DNA of 64,000 nt from Urophycis tenuis (GCA_036785325.1 JAXIVH010000018.1:5461222-5525221); one strand, 5' to 3'. Shown: positions 43,829-55,680, numbered from the stretch's first letter. Made by a program: numbers and translations. Notes: generated by a model not told the origin, from the letters alone.

Positions 43829-44511
43829 GCCATACACATTTGAATGCATGGATAGGAACTAATTGAACATTGCTGACTACTACTCCAATCGCGCCATCTT
43901 GTTGGCATTCCATCTCCCCATGCCTTGAGACCTCTACTCATGAAGGATCAAGGGGAAAACAAATTGTACCGGCATCATTTTGACCTTTGATACCGGAACT
44001 TGATGAGCATTAGCTGACCGCTTGATCCAAATGGGCAGTTTGGAGTTCCTTCTTCAAATGCCTGTCAATGTTCACTTGTGGTGGTTTGTATTCCATTAAC
44101 TGTAGATCGTTACTCATCATATGTGGCTGTCCTATTAATCTTCCAAAGTTGGTAAAAGTAAAGATCACCCAGTTTTGAACAGGGGACCTTTGACGCGTAA
44201 ATGGAAACTGCACAATTCAGCTTCTTGTGCCTCATCGAAAATGTGGTCATTTATGAAGGTACTGAAATGGAAAACCTGCAATGTCCACTGAAATGATGAC
44301 AATATTCCACAAAGTCGAGGCAAACAGATGTTTCTGTAGTGTAGTGGTTACCACTTACGAACTGATGTAGGTACATTGGCCGAGCGCTTGCTCCAACGCT
44401 TCAGACAGGGGTGCTTTACATCGTGGCAGATTCCCTCTTACAATGGCTACAGCTGTTTCTTCATGATATCTGGCTTCCCTGTTTGTGTTCTAAAGTGTAT
44501 CATAGGCAAGA

Positions 44512-44584
44512 TGTTTCCGCCCAGTTTTGAACTGGGGACCTTTCGCATGTAAGGCGAACGTGATAACCACTACACCACGGAAAC
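44512..44584 (-). tRNA. tRNA-Val-TAC: tRNA-Val (TAC)
   Basis: Same 73 nt as the 3078-3150 copy. Confidence 0.95.
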
Positions 44585-44922
44585 AGCAAAAGCGAAGCTC
44601 TTGAGCCTCACCAAAATTGTGGTCATTTAATAATTAAGGCATGTATATTATAGCAACGGTTTGATCCAAATGTGAAGACGGTCTGCAGTTGCAATCTCAT
44701 TGCGCCTCAGCAAAATGCAGGTAATTTAAGAGTGAATGCAGGTACATTTGTTGACTGCTTGCTCTACAACTTTAAATGGGATATTTTTTTTAGCTCTAGA
44801 TGGGTTGGCGTTGCATCTGCAAATGCCTACCAATGTTTATGTGCGACACTTGCCTTCTTCAAATGCTTCACTGATGACGGGCAACTTCCCTACTAATGTT
44901 GTAAAGCGCATCAGAGGCAAGA

Positions 44923-44995
44923 TGTTTCCGCCCGGTTTCGAACCAGGGACCTTTCGCGTGTTAGGCGAACGTGATAACCACTACACTACGGAAAC
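44923..44995 (-). tRNA. tRNA-Val-AAC: tRNA-Val (AAC)
   Basis: Same 73 nt as the 6875-6947 copy. Confidence 0.96.
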
Positions 44996-45381
44996 TGCAG
45001 AACTACAGTCCTTGAGCCTCTCCAAAAAAATTGTCATTTTAAAATTCATGTGGGAACATAAGTTGACTGTTTGCTACTCAGCTTTAGATAGTGTAGCGTT
45101 CCATTTTCCAATGCCTGTAGATGTTTACTCATTCCAGGTGGCTTTCCTTATGTTGTTCCATAGTACATCATAGGCAAGCTGATTCCGCCCGGTTACCAAC
45201 CAGGGACCTTTTGCATGTTAGGGAGGCGTGGTATCCACTGCACTACACATCCTGCGCAATTATGCTTCTTGCACCCCTTTAGTTATGTGGTCATTTATGA
45301 ATTCATAAAGGCACTGATATCAAAAGCATGCAATGTCTACTGAAATTAGGAAATGTTTAGCCAAACTGCTGGTAAACAGCT

Positions 45382-45454
45382 GTTTCTGTAGTGTAGTGGT
45401 TATCACGTTCGCCTCACACGCGAAAGGTCCCCGGTTCGAAACCGGGCAGAAACA
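45382..45454 (+). tRNA. tRNA-Val-CAC: tRNA-Val (CAC), with TTTT terminator
   Basis: Same 73 nt as the 2267-2339 copy, followed by TTTT. Confidence 0.97.
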
Positions 45455-45456
45455 AG

Positions 45457-45460
45457 TTTT
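45457..45460 (+). terminator. Pol III T4 terminator of tRNA-Val (CAC)
   Basis: TTTT 3 nt after the discriminator base. Confidence 0.72.
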
Positions 45461-46191
45461 GCCATACACATTTGAATGCATGGATAGGAACTAATTGAAC
45501 ATTGCTGACTACTACTCCAATCGCGCCATCTTGTTGGCATTCCATCTCCCCATGCCTCGAGACCTCTACTCATGAAGGATCAAGGGGAAAACAAATTGTA
45601 CCGGCATCATTTTGACCTTTGATACCGGAACTTGATGAGCATTAGCTGACCGCTTGATCCAAATGGGCAGTTTGGAGTTCCATCTTCAAATGCCTGTCAA
45701 TGTTCACTTGTGGTGGTTTGTATTCCATTGCCTGTAGATCGTTACTCATCATATGTGGCTGTCCTATTAATCTTCCAAAGTTGGTAAAAGTAAAGATCAC
45801 CCAGTTTTGAACAGGGGACCTTTGACGCGTAAGTCAAACGTGATAACCACTTACAATGGAAACTGCACAATTCAGCTTCTTGTGCCTCATCGAAAATGTG
45901 GTCATTTATGAAGGTACTGAAATGGAAAACCTGCAATGTCCACTGAAATGATGACAATATTCCACAAAGTCGAGGCAAACAGATGTTTCTGTAGTGTAGT
46001 GGTTACCACTTACGAATTGATGTAGGTACATTGGCCGAGCGCTTGCTCCAACGCTTCAGACAGGGGTGCTTTACATCTGCCAATGCCTATCGATGTTTAC
46101 TGGTGGCAGATTCCATCTTACAATGGCTACAGCTGTTTCTTCATGATATCTGGCTTCCCTGTTTGTGTTCTAAAGTGTATCATAGGCAAGA

Positions 46192-46264
46192 TGTTTCCGC
46201 CCAGTTTTGAACTGGGGACCTTTCGCATGTAAGGCGAACGTGATAACCACTACACCACGGAAAC
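46192..46264 (-). tRNA. tRNA-Val-TAC: tRNA-Val (TAC)
   Basis: Same 73 nt as the 3078-3150 copy. Confidence 0.95.
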
Positions 46265-46602
46265 AGCAAAAGCGAAGCTCTTGAGCCTCACCAAAATTGT
46301 GGTCATTTAATAATTAAGCCATGTATATTATAGCAACAGTTTGATCCAAATGTGAAGACGGTCTGCAGTTGCAATCTCATTGCGCCTCAGCAAAATGCAG
46401 GTCATTTAAGAGTGAATGCAGGTACATTTGTTGACTGCTTGCTCTACAACTTTAAATGGGATATTTTTTTTAGCTCTAGATGGGTTGGCGTTGCATCTGC
46501 AAATGCCTACCAATGTTTATGTGCGACACTTGCCTTCTTCAAATGCTTCACTGATGACGGGCAACTTCCCTACTAATGTTGTAAAGCGCATCAGAGGCAA
46601 GA

Positions 46603-46674
46603 TGTTTCCGACGGTTTCGAACCAGGGACCTTTCGCGTGTTAGGCGAACGTGATAACCACTACACTACGGAAAC
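46603..46674 (-). pseudogene. tRNA-Val-AAC: tRNA-Val (AAC) with broken T-stem
   Basis: 72 nt. The 3' side of the T-stem reads CCGT before CGGAAACA where the reference has CCGGG: one base is lost and another changed. Only three of five T-stem pairs remain (C50 and C49 unpaired). The anticodon arm, acceptor and B box sequence are intact, so it could still be transcribed, but its product should misfold. The same lesion is at 54415-54486. Confidence 0.65.
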
Positions 46675-47060
46675 TGCAGAACTACAGTCCTTGAGCCGCT
46701 CCAAAAAAATTGTCATTTTAAAATTCATGTGGGAACATAAGTTGACTGTTTGCTACTCAGCTTTAGATAGTGTGGCGTTCCATTTTCCAATGCCTGTAGA
46801 TGTTTACTCATTCCAGGTGGCTTTCCTTATGTTGTTCTATAGTACATCAAAGGCAAGCTGATTCCGCCCGGTTACCAACCAGGGACCTTTTGCATGTTAG
46901 GGAGGCGTGGTATCCACTGCACTACACATCCTGCGCAATTATGCTTCTTGCACCCCTTTAGTTATGTGGTCATTTATGAATTCATAAAGGCACTGATATC
47001 AAAAGCATGCAATGTCTACTGAAATTAGGAAATGTTTCGCCAAACTGCTGGTAAACAGCT

Positions 47061-47133
47061 GTTTCTGTAGTGTAGTGGTTATCACGTTCGCCTCACACGC
47101 GAAAGGTCCCCGGTTCGAAACCGGGCAGAAACA
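47061..47133 (+). tRNA. tRNA-Val-CAC: tRNA-Val (CAC)
   Basis: Same 73 nt as the 2267-2339 copy. Confidence 0.96.
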
Positions 47134-47865
47134 AGTCTTACCGCACACATTTAAATGTATGAGATAGGAACTAATTGAACATTGCTGACTACTACTCCAA
47201 TCGCGCCATCTTGTTGGCATTCCATCTCCCCATGCCTCGAGACCTCTACTCATGAAGGATCAAGGGGAAAACAAGTTGTACCGGCATCATTTTGACCTTT
47301 GATACCGGAACTTGATGAGCATTAGCTGACCGCTTGATCCAAATGGGCAGTTTGGAGTTCCATCTTCAAATGCCTGTCAATGTTCACTTGTGGTGGTTTG
47401 TATTCCATTGCCTGTAGATCGTTACTCATCATATGTGGCTGTCCTATTAATCTTCCAAAGTTGGTAAAAGTAAAGATCACCCAGTTTTGAACAGGGGACC
47501 TTTGACGCGTAAGTCAAACGTGATAACCACTTACAATGGAAACTGCACAATTCAGCTTCTTGTGCCTCATCGAAAATGTGGTCATTCATGAAGGTGCTGA
47601 AATGGAAAACCTGCAATGTCCACTGAAATTATGACAATGTTCCACAAAGTCGATGCAAACAGATGTTTCTGTAGTGTAGTGGTTACCACTTACGAATAGG
47701 TACATTGGCCGAGCGCTTGCTCCAACGCTTCAGACAGGGGTGCTTTACATCTGCCAATGCCTATCGATGTTTACTGGTGGCAGATTCCATCTTACAATGG
47801 CTACAGCTGTTTCTTCATGATATCTGGCTTCCCTGTTTGTGTTCTAAAGTGTATCATAGGCAAGA

Positions 47866-47938
47866 TGTTTCCGCCCAGTTTTGAACTGGGGACCTTTCGC
47901 ATGTAAGGCGAACGTGATAACCACTACACCACGGAAAC
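47866..47938 (-). tRNA. tRNA-Val-TAC: tRNA-Val (TAC)
   Basis: Same 73 nt as the 3078-3150 copy. Confidence 0.95.
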
Positions 47939-48284
47939 AGCAAAAGCGAAGCTCTTGAGCCTCACCAAAATTGTGGTCATTTAATAATTAAGGCATGTAT
48001 ATTATAGCAACGGTTTGATCCAAATGTGAAGACGGTCTGCAGTTGCAATCTCATTGCGCCTCAGCAAAATGCAGGTCATTTAAGAGTGAATGCAGGTACA
48101 TTTGTTGACTGCTTGCTCTACAACTTTAAATGGGATATTTTTTTAGCTCTAGATGGGTTGGCGTTGCATCTGCAAATGCCTACCAATGTTTATGTGCGAC
48201 ACTTGCCTTCTTCAAATGCTTGTAGTTTTTCACTGATGACGGGCAACTTCCCTACTAATGTTGTAAAGCGCATCAGAGGCAAGA

Positions 48285-48357
48285 TGTTTCCGCCCGGTTT
48301 CGAACCAGGGACCTTTCGCGTGTTAGGCGAACGTGATAACCACTACACTACGGAAAC
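48285..48357 (-). tRNA. tRNA-Val-AAC: tRNA-Val (AAC)
   Basis: Same 73 nt as the 6875-6947 copy. Confidence 0.96.
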
Positions 48358-48743
48358 TGCAGAACTACAGTCCTTGAGCCTCTCCAAAAAAATTGTCATT
48401 TTAAAATTCATGTGGGAACATAAGTTGACTGTTTGCTACTCAGCTTTAGATAGTGTGGCGTTCCATTTTCCAATGCCTGTAGATGTTTACTCATTCCAGG
48501 TGGCTTTCCTTATGTTTTTCTATAGTACATCAAAGGCAAGCTGATTCCACCCGGTTACCAACCAGGGACCTTTTGCATGTTAGGGAGGCGTGGTATCCAC
48601 TGCACTACACATCCTGCGCAATTATGCTTCTTGCACCCCTTTAGTTATGTGGTCATTTATGAATTCATAAAGGCACTGATATCAAAAGCATGCAATGTCT
48701 ACTGAAATTAGGAAATGTTTCGCCAAACTGCTGGTAAAGAGCT

Positions 48744-48816
48744 GTTTCTGTAGTGTAGTGGTTATCACGTTCGCCTCACACGCGAAAGGTCCCCGGTTCG
48801 AAACCGGGCAGAAACA
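48744..48816 (+). tRNA. tRNA-Val-CAC: tRNA-Val (CAC)
   Basis: Same 73 nt as the 2267-2339 copy. Confidence 0.96.
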
Positions 48817-49384
48817 AGTCTTACCGCACACATTTAAATGTATGAGATAGGAACTAATTGAACATTGCTGACTACTACTCCAATCGCGCCATCTTGTTGG
48901 CATTCCATCTCCCCATGCCTCGAGACCTCTACTGATGAAGGATCAAGGGGAAAACAAGTTGTACCGGCATCATTTTGACCTTTGATACCGGAACTTGATG
49001 AGCATTAGCTGACCGCTTGATCCAAATGGGCAGTTTGGAGTTCCATCTTCAAATGCCTGTCAATGTTCACTTGTGGTGGTTTGTATTCCATTGCCTGTAG
49101 ATCGTTACTCATCATATGTGGCTGTCCTATTAATCTTCCAAGGTTGGTAAAAGTAAAGATCACCCAGTTTTGAACAGGGGACCTTTGACGCGTAAGTCAA
49201 ACGTGATAACCACTTACAATGGAAACTGCACAATTCAGCTTCTTGTGCCTCATCGAAAATGTGGTCATTCAGGAAGGTGCTGAAATGGAAAACCTGCAAT
49301 GTCCACTGAAATGATGACAATGTTCCACAAAGTCGATGCAAACAGATGTTTCTGTAGTGTAGTGGTTACCACTTACGAATTGAT

Positions 49385-49392
49385 GTAGGTAC
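49385..49392. repeat. Left 8-bp target-site duplication
   Basis: GTAGGTAC; partner at 50515-50522. Confidence 0.92.
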
Positions 49393-50514
49393 TAGGGATG
49401 CACCCGAATACGAATACGTTATTCGGAAAGCACAGAAAATGCGATGTTAACATATCTGTATTCTACCCGAATATTCGCGTTATTATTCGGGGAAAAAAAT
49501 CTCAAAATCCGTTCATATCATTGTGGATGGCAGGTTGGCAACAAGATAAAAATGTCTATTCTGTTTGCAGCATCGGACTTTGATTTCACTAAATAGTCGT
49601 TTCATTTATTACAAATGATTGAAAAGAGATCACTTATGTCGTCGTCCCACTGAGTCAGCGCACAACAGCGAGCTGAGCTGAGCTGACCGCGGTGGACATG
49701 AAACTTAGAGCTTGAAATTAGACATTCGCCTGACATTCACCACATAGCTAATCTCTCTATCTCATTAAAAGTCAAATAAACTACTGACACAGTATGTCTT
49801 CCAGGAAAACATACTGTGTCAGCAGTTTATTTGAAATAGTGTGCGATGACAGTCGAACGTTTTACCGTGTATTTCAGTCAATATTAATTAATTTAAGTGA
49901 CATAGCTGCATGTATCAGTCAGGTTTAATGGAATTTTGACCAAGTATTTCATGGTTATTTAAACAAACAGCAACACATTCAAGTTTAGATTTATCATTCA
50001 GTATCCGCTGTGTGAGAGAGGGCACGAGCGCAGCCCTTTGCATTACGTACGTTAGGCAGCAGGTGGCTTGTGCGTGTCCTAGTGGTGTGGACTGGCATAC
50101 CGGTAAGACAAATCAATGATCATTATGGCATTATCTATAAGAAACGTTCAAAACAGTAACCTGGTACTGCGTCTGGAGTAAAGGCAATTGTATAAAACAT
50201 GTTAAATATGTGTAGCCGACTCTGGAGGCCATGCAGGCTATTTCTTTCATAACTATGTAATTATTGTCGTAAAGTATATTCCATAATTAATTATATAACA
50301 ATATTAAATCAATGTGATGCTTGGAAGGGACTACTATTGCATTGCAAATGAATATTAGGATAAAAAATACAAATTCGGCACAATAAAGGAGACTTCCTGT
50401 ATAAACCACGCCCATTTCCGGTTTTCCATCCGAATACAGATACAGATACAGATAATTTTTTGGTTGAACAGATACAGAAACAGATACAGATAGTGAGGTT
50501 GCTGTGCACCTCTA
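49393..50514. mobile_element. Non-autonomous hAT-type DNA transposon, copy 2
   Basis: Same length, ends, target duplication and position within the unit as the element at 41581-42702, and I see no difference between them. The internal hairpin arms are at 49773-49797 and 49809-49833. It came with the block duplication rather than by a second insertion. Confidence 0.88.
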
Positions 50515-50522
50515 GTAGGTAC
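50515..50522. repeat. Right 8-bp target-site duplication
   Basis: GTAGGTAC after CACCTCTA. Confidence 0.92.
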
Positions 50523-50683
50523 ATTGGCCGAGCGCTTGCTCCAACGCTTCAGACAGGGGTGCTTTACATCTGCCAATGCCTATCGATGTTTACTGGTGGC
50601 AGATTCCATCTTACAATGGCTACAGCTGTTTCTTCATGATATCTGCTTCCCTGTTTGTGTTCTAAAGTGTATCATAGGCAAGA

Positions 50684-50756
50684 TGTTTCCGCCCAGTTTT
50701 GAACTGGGGACCTTTCGCATGTAAGGCGAACGTGATAACCACTACACCACGGAAAC
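50684..50756 (-). tRNA. tRNA-Val-TAC: tRNA-Val (TAC)
   Basis: Same 73 nt as the 3078-3150 copy. Confidence 0.95.
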
Positions 50757-51102
50757 AGCAAAAGCGAAGCTCTTGAGCCTCACCAAAATTGTGGTCATTT
50801 AATAATTAAGGCATGTATATTATAGCAACGGTTTGATCCAAATGTGAAGACGGTCTGCAGTTGCAATCTCATTGCGCCTCAGCAAAATGCAGGTCATTTA
50901 AGAGTGAATGCAGGTACATTTGTTGACTGCTTGCTCTACAACTTTAAATGGGATATTTTTTTAGCTCTAGATGGGTTGGCGTTGCATCTGCAAATGCCTA
51001 CCAATGTTTATGTGCGACACTTGCCTTCTTCAAATGCTTGTAGTTTTTCACTGATGACGGGCAACTTCCCTACTAATGTTGTAAAGCGCATCAGAGGCAA
51101 GA

Positions 51103-51175
51103 TGTTTCCGCCCGGTTTCGAACCAGGGACCTTTCGCGTGTTAGGCGAACGTGATAACCACTACACTACGGAAAC
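51103..51175 (-). tRNA. tRNA-Val-AAC: tRNA-Val (AAC)
   Basis: Same 73 nt as the 6875-6947 copy. Confidence 0.96.
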
Positions 51176-51561
51176 TGCAGAACTACAGTCCTTGAGCCTC
51201 TCCAAAAAAATTGTCATTTTAAAATTCATGTGGGAACATAAGTTGACTGTTTGTTACTCAGCTTTAGATAGTGTGGCGTTCCATTTTCCAATGCCTGTAG
51301 ATGTTTACTCATTCCAGGTGGCTTTCCTTATGTTGTTCTATAGTACATCATAGGCAAGCTGATTCCGCCCGGTTACCAACCAGGGACCTTTTGCATGTTA
51401 GGGAGGCGTGGTATCCACTGCACTACACATCCTGCGCAATTATGCTTCTTGCACCCCTTTAGTTATGTGGTCATTTATGAATTCATAAAGGCACTGATAT
51501 CAAAAGCATGCAATGTCTACTGAAATTAGGAAATGTTTAGCCAAACTGCTGGTAAACAGCT

Positions 51562-51634
51562 GTTTCTGTAGTGTAGTGGTTATCACGTTCGCCTCACACG
51601 CGAAAGGTCCCCGGTTCGAAACCGGGCAGGAACA
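51562..51634 (+). tRNA. tRNA-Val-CAC: tRNA-Val (CAC), A69G variant, TTTT terminator
   Basis: Same as the 43750-43822 copy. Confidence 0.92.
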
Positions 51635-51636
51635 AG

Positions 51637-51640
51637 TTTT
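51637..51640 (+). terminator. Pol III T4 terminator of tRNA-Val (CAC)
   Basis: TTTT 3 nt after the discriminator base. Confidence 0.72.
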
Positions 51641-52323
51641 GCCATACACATTTGAATGCATGGATAGGAACTAATTGAACATTGCTGACTACTACTCCAA
51701 TCGCGCCATCTTGTTGGCATTCCATCTCCCCATGCCTTGAGACCTCTACTCATGAAGGATCAAGGGGAAAACAAATTGTACCGGCATCATTTTGACCTTT
51801 GATACCGGAACTTGATGAGCATTAGCTGACCGCTTGATCCAAATGGGCAGTTTGGAGTTCCTTCTTCAAATGCCTGTCAATGTTCACTTGTGGTGGTTTG
51901 TATTCCATTAACTGTAGATCGTTACTCATCATATGTGGCTGTCCTATTAATCTTCCAAAGTTGGTAAAAGTAAAGATCACCCAGTTTTGAACAGGGGACC
52001 TTTGACGCGTAAATGGAAACTGCACAATTCAGCTTCTTGTGCCTCATCGAAAATGTGGTCATTTATGAAGGTACTGAAATGGAAAACCTGCAATGTCCAC
52101 TGAAATGATGACAATATTCCACAAAGTCGAGGCAAACAGATGTTTCTGTAGTGTAGTGGTTACCACTTACGAACTGATGTAGGTACATTGGCCGAGCGCT
52201 TGCTCCAACGCTTCAGACAGGGGTGCTTTACATCGTGGCAGATTCCCTCTTACAATGGCTACAGCTGTTTCTTCATGATATCTGGCTTCCCTGTTTGTGT
52301 TCTAAAGTGTATCATAGGCAAGA

Positions 52324-52396
52324 TGTTTCCGCCCAGTTTTGAACTGGGGACCTTTCGCATGTAAGGCGAACGTGATAACCACTACACCACGGAAAC
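52324..52396 (-). tRNA. tRNA-Val-TAC: tRNA-Val (TAC)
   Basis: Same 73 nt as the 3078-3150 copy. Confidence 0.95.
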
Positions 52397-52734
52397 AGCA
52401 AAAGCGAAGCTCTTGAGCCTCACCAAAATTGTGGTCATTTAATAATTAAGGCATGTATATTATAGCAACGGTTTGATCCAAATGTGAAGACGGTCTGCAG
52501 ATGCAATCTCATTGCGCCTCAGCAAAATGCAGGTAATTTAAGAGTGAATGCAGGTACATTTGTTGACTGCTTGCTCTACAACTTTAAATGGGATATTTTT
52601 TTTAGCTCTAGATGGGTTGGCGTTGCATCTGCAAATGCCTACCAATGTTTATGTGCGACACTTGCCTTCTTCAAATGCTTCACTGATGACGGGCAACTTC
52701 CCTACTAATGTTGTAAAGCGCATCAGAGGCAAGA

Positions 52735-52807
52735 TGTTTCCGCCCGGTTTCGAACCAGGGACCTTTCGCGTGTTAGGCGAACGTGATAACCACTACACTA
52801 CGGAAAC
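52735..52807 (-). tRNA. tRNA-Val-AAC: tRNA-Val (AAC)
   Basis: Same 73 nt as the 6875-6947 copy. Confidence 0.96.
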
Positions 52808-53193
52808 TGCAGAACTACAGTCCTTGAGCCTCTCCAAAAAAATTGTCATTTTAAAATTCATGTGGGAACATAAGTTGACTGTTTGCTACTCAGCTTTAGA
52901 TAGTGTAGCGTTCCATTTTCCAATGCCTGTAGATGTTTACTCATTCCAGGTGGCTTTCCTTATGTTGTTCCATAGTACATCATAGGCAAGCTGATTCCGC
53001 CCGGTTACCAACCAGGGACCTTTTGCATGTTAGGGAGGCGTGGTATCCACTGCACTACACATCCTGCGCAATTATGCTTCTTGCACCCCTTTAGTTATGT
53101 GGTCATTTATGAATTCATAAAGGCACTGATATCAAAAGCATGCAATGTCTACTGATATTAGGAAATGTTTAGCCAAACTGCTGGTAAACAGCT

Positions 53194-53266
53194 GTTTCTG
53201 TAGTGTAGTGGTTATCACGTTCGCCTCACACGCGAAAGGTCCCCGGTTCGAAACCGGGCAGAAACA
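53194..53266 (+). tRNA. tRNA-Val-CAC: tRNA-Val (CAC), with TTTT terminator
   Basis: Same 73 nt as the 2267-2339 copy, followed by TTTT. Confidence 0.97.
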
Positions 53267-53268
53267 AG

Positions 53269-53272
53269 TTTT
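53269..53272 (+). terminator. Pol III T4 terminator of tRNA-Val (CAC)
   Basis: TTTT 3 nt after the discriminator base. Confidence 0.72.
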
Positions 53273-54003
53273 GCCATACACATTTGAATGCATGGATAGG
53301 AACTAATTGAACATTGCTGACTACTACTCCAATCGCGCCATCTTGTTGGCATTCCATCTCCCCATGCCTCGAGACCTCTACTCATGAAGGATCAAGGGGA
53401 AAACAAATTGTACCGGCATCATTTTGACCTTTGATACCGGAACTTGATGAGCATTAGCTGACCGCTTGATCCAAATGGGCAGTTTGGAGTTCCATCTTCA
53501 AATGCCTGTCAATGTTCACTTGTGGTGGTTTGTATTCCATTGCCTGTAGATCGTTACTCATCATATGTGGCTGTCCTATTAATCTTCCAAAGTTGGTAAA
53601 AGTAAAGATCACCCAGTTTTGAACAGGGGACCTTTGACGCGTAAGTCAAACGTGATAACCACTTACAATGGAAACTGCACAATTCAGCTTCTTGTGCCTC
53701 ATCGAAAATGTGGTCATTTATGAAGTTACTGAAATGGAAAACCTGCAATGTCCACTGAAATGATGACAATATTCCACAAAGTCGAGGCAAACAGATGTTT
53801 CTGTAGTGTAGTGGTTACCACTTACGAATTGATGTAGGTACATTGGCCGAGCGCTTGCTCCAACGCTTCAGACAGGGGTGCTTTACATCTGCCAATGCCT
53901 ATCGATGTTTACTGGTGGCAGATTCCCTCTTACAATGGCTACAGCTGTTTCTTCATGATATCTGGCTTCCCTGTTTGTGTTCTAAAGTGTATCATAGGCA
54001 AGA

Positions 54004-54076
54004 TGTTTCCGCCCAGTTTTGAACTGGGGACCTTTCGCATGTAAGGCGAACGTGATAACCACTACACCACGGAAAC
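54004..54076 (-). tRNA. tRNA-Val-TAC: tRNA-Val (TAC)
   Basis: Same 73 nt as the 3078-3150 copy. Confidence 0.95.
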
Positions 54077-54414
54077 AGCAAAAGCGAAGCTCTTGAGCCT
54101 CACCAAAATTGTGGTCATTTAATAATTAAGCCATGTATATTATAGCAACAGTTTGATCCAAATGTGAAGACGGTCTGCAGTTGCAATCTCATTGCGCCTC
54201 AGCAAAATGCAGGTCATTTAAGAGTGAATGCAGGTACATTTGTTGACTGCTTGCTCTACAACTTTAAATGGGATATTTTTTTTAGCTCTAGATGGGTTGG
54301 CGTTGCATCTGCAAATGCCTACCAATGTTTATGTGCGACACTTGCCTTCTTCAAATGCTTCACTGATGACGGGCAACTTCCCTACTAATGTTGTAAAGCG
54401 CATCAGAGGCAAGA

Positions 54415-54486
54415 TGTTTCCGACGGTTTCGAACCAGGGACCTTTCGCGTGTTAGGCGAACGTGATAACCACTACACTACGGAAAC
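54415..54486 (-). pseudogene. tRNA-Val-AAC: tRNA-Val (AAC) with broken T-stem
   Basis: Same lesion as 46603-46674; duplicated with its block. Confidence 0.65.
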
Positions 54487-54869
54487 TGCAGAACTACAGT
54501 CCTTGAGCCGCTCCAAAAAAATTGTCATTTTAAAATTCATGTGGGAACATAAGTTGACTGTTTGCTACTCAGCTTTAGATAGTGTGGCGTTCCATTTTCC
54601 AATGCCTGTAGATGTTTACTCATTCCAGGTGGCTTTCCTTATGTTGTTCTATAGTACATCAAAGGCAAGCTGATTCCGCCCGGTTACCAACCAGGGACCT
54701 TTTGCATGTTAGGGAGGCGTGGTATCCACTGCACAACACATCCTGCGCAATTATGCTTCTTGCACCCCTTTAGTTATGTGGTCATTTATGAATTAAAGGC
54801 ACTGATATCAAAAGCATGCAATGTCTACTGAAATTAGGAAATGTTTCGCCAAACTGCTGGTAAACAGCT

Positions 54870-54942
54870 GTTTCTGTAGTGTAGTGGTTATCACGTTCGC
54901 CTCACACGCGAAAGGGCCCCGGTTCGAAACCGGGCAGAAACA
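54870..54942 (+). tRNA. tRNA-Val-CAC: tRNA-Val (CAC), T47G variant
   Basis: T47 to G in the variable loop only. No pairing is affected. Confidence 0.94.
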
Positions 54943-55680
54943 AGTCTTACCGCACACATTTAAATGTATGAGATAGGAACTAATTGAACATTGCTGACTA
55001 CTACTCCAATCGCGTCATCTTGTTGGCATTCCATCTCCCCATGCCTCGAGACCTCTACTCATGAAGGATCAAGTGGAAAACAAGTTGTACCGGCATCATT
55101 TTGACCTTTGATACCGGAACTTGATGAGCATTAGCTGACCGCTTGATCCAAATGGGCAGTTTGGAGTTCCATCTTCAAATGCCTGTCAATGTTCACTTGT
55201 GGTGGTTTGTATTCCATTGCCTGTAGATCGTTACTCATCATATGTGGCTGTCCTATTAATCTTCCAAAGTTGGTAAAAGTAAAGATCACCCAGTTTTGAA
55301 CAGGGGACCTTTGACGCGTAAGTCAAACGTGATAACCACTTACAATGGAAACTGCACAATTCAGCTTCTTGTGCCTCATCGAAAATGTGGTCATTCATGA
55401 AGGTGCTGAAATGGAAAACCTGCAATGTCCACTGAAATTATGACAATGTTCCACAAAGTCGATGCAAACAGATGTTTCTGTAGTGTAGTGGTTACCACTT
55501 ACGAATTGATGTAGGTACATTGGCCGAGCGCTTGCTCCAACGCTTCAGACAGGGGTGCTTTACATCTGCCAATGCCTATCGATGTTTACTGGTGGCAGAT
55601 TCCATCTTACAATGGCTACAGCTGTTTCTTCATGATATCTGGCTTCCCTGTTTGTGTTCTAAAGTGTATCATAGGCAAGA

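Larger units (their letters stand above)
43032..44671. repeat. Unit 25 (1,640 bp)
   Basis: Decayed AAC-like 43548-43620 (-), decayed TAC-like 44160-44208 (-, 23-bp deletion), 5' fragment 44330-44358 (+). A further 25 bp are missing in the S4 head (TTTACATCGTGGCAG). Shortest unit type, with unit 29. Confidence 0.95.
44672..46351. repeat. Unit 26 (1,680 bp)
   Basis: Decayed AAC-like 45180-45252 (-), decayed TAC-like 45792-45863 (-), 5' fragment 45985-46013 (+). Unit 15 type. Confidence 0.95.
46352..48025. repeat. Unit 27 (1,674 bp)
   Basis: Decayed AAC-like 46859-46931 (-), decayed TAC-like 47472-47543 (-), 5' fragment 47665-47693 (+). The left half is of the unit 16 type. The right half ends with the same 6-bp loss as unit 21 (CTTACGAATAGGTAC). 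Confidence 0.95.
48026..50843. repeat. Unit 28 (2,818 bp, interrupted by hAT element)
   Basis: Decayed AAC-like 48542-48614 (-), decayed TAC-like 49155-49226 (-), 5' fragment 49348-49376 (+), transposon 49393-50514. Copy of unit 24 at +7,812 bp. Confidence 0.95.
50844..52483. repeat. Unit 29 (1,640 bp)
   Basis: Decayed AAC-like 51360-51432 (-), decayed TAC-like 51972-52020 (-, 23-bp deletion), 5' fragment 52142-52170 (+). Copy of unit 25. Confidence 0.95.
52484..54163. repeat. Unit 30 (1,680 bp)
   Basis: Decayed AAC-like 52992-53064 (-), decayed TAC-like 53604-53675 (-), 5' fragment 53797-53825 (+). Copy of unit 26 with a few single-base differences (for example GCAGATGCAATC in the head). 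Confidence 0.95.

Noticed and set aside
40214..54734. The +7,812-bp duplication as a pure assembly artefact
   Set aside because: Several single-base differences and different flanking units at both ends argue for a real duplication, although only spanning reads can settle it.
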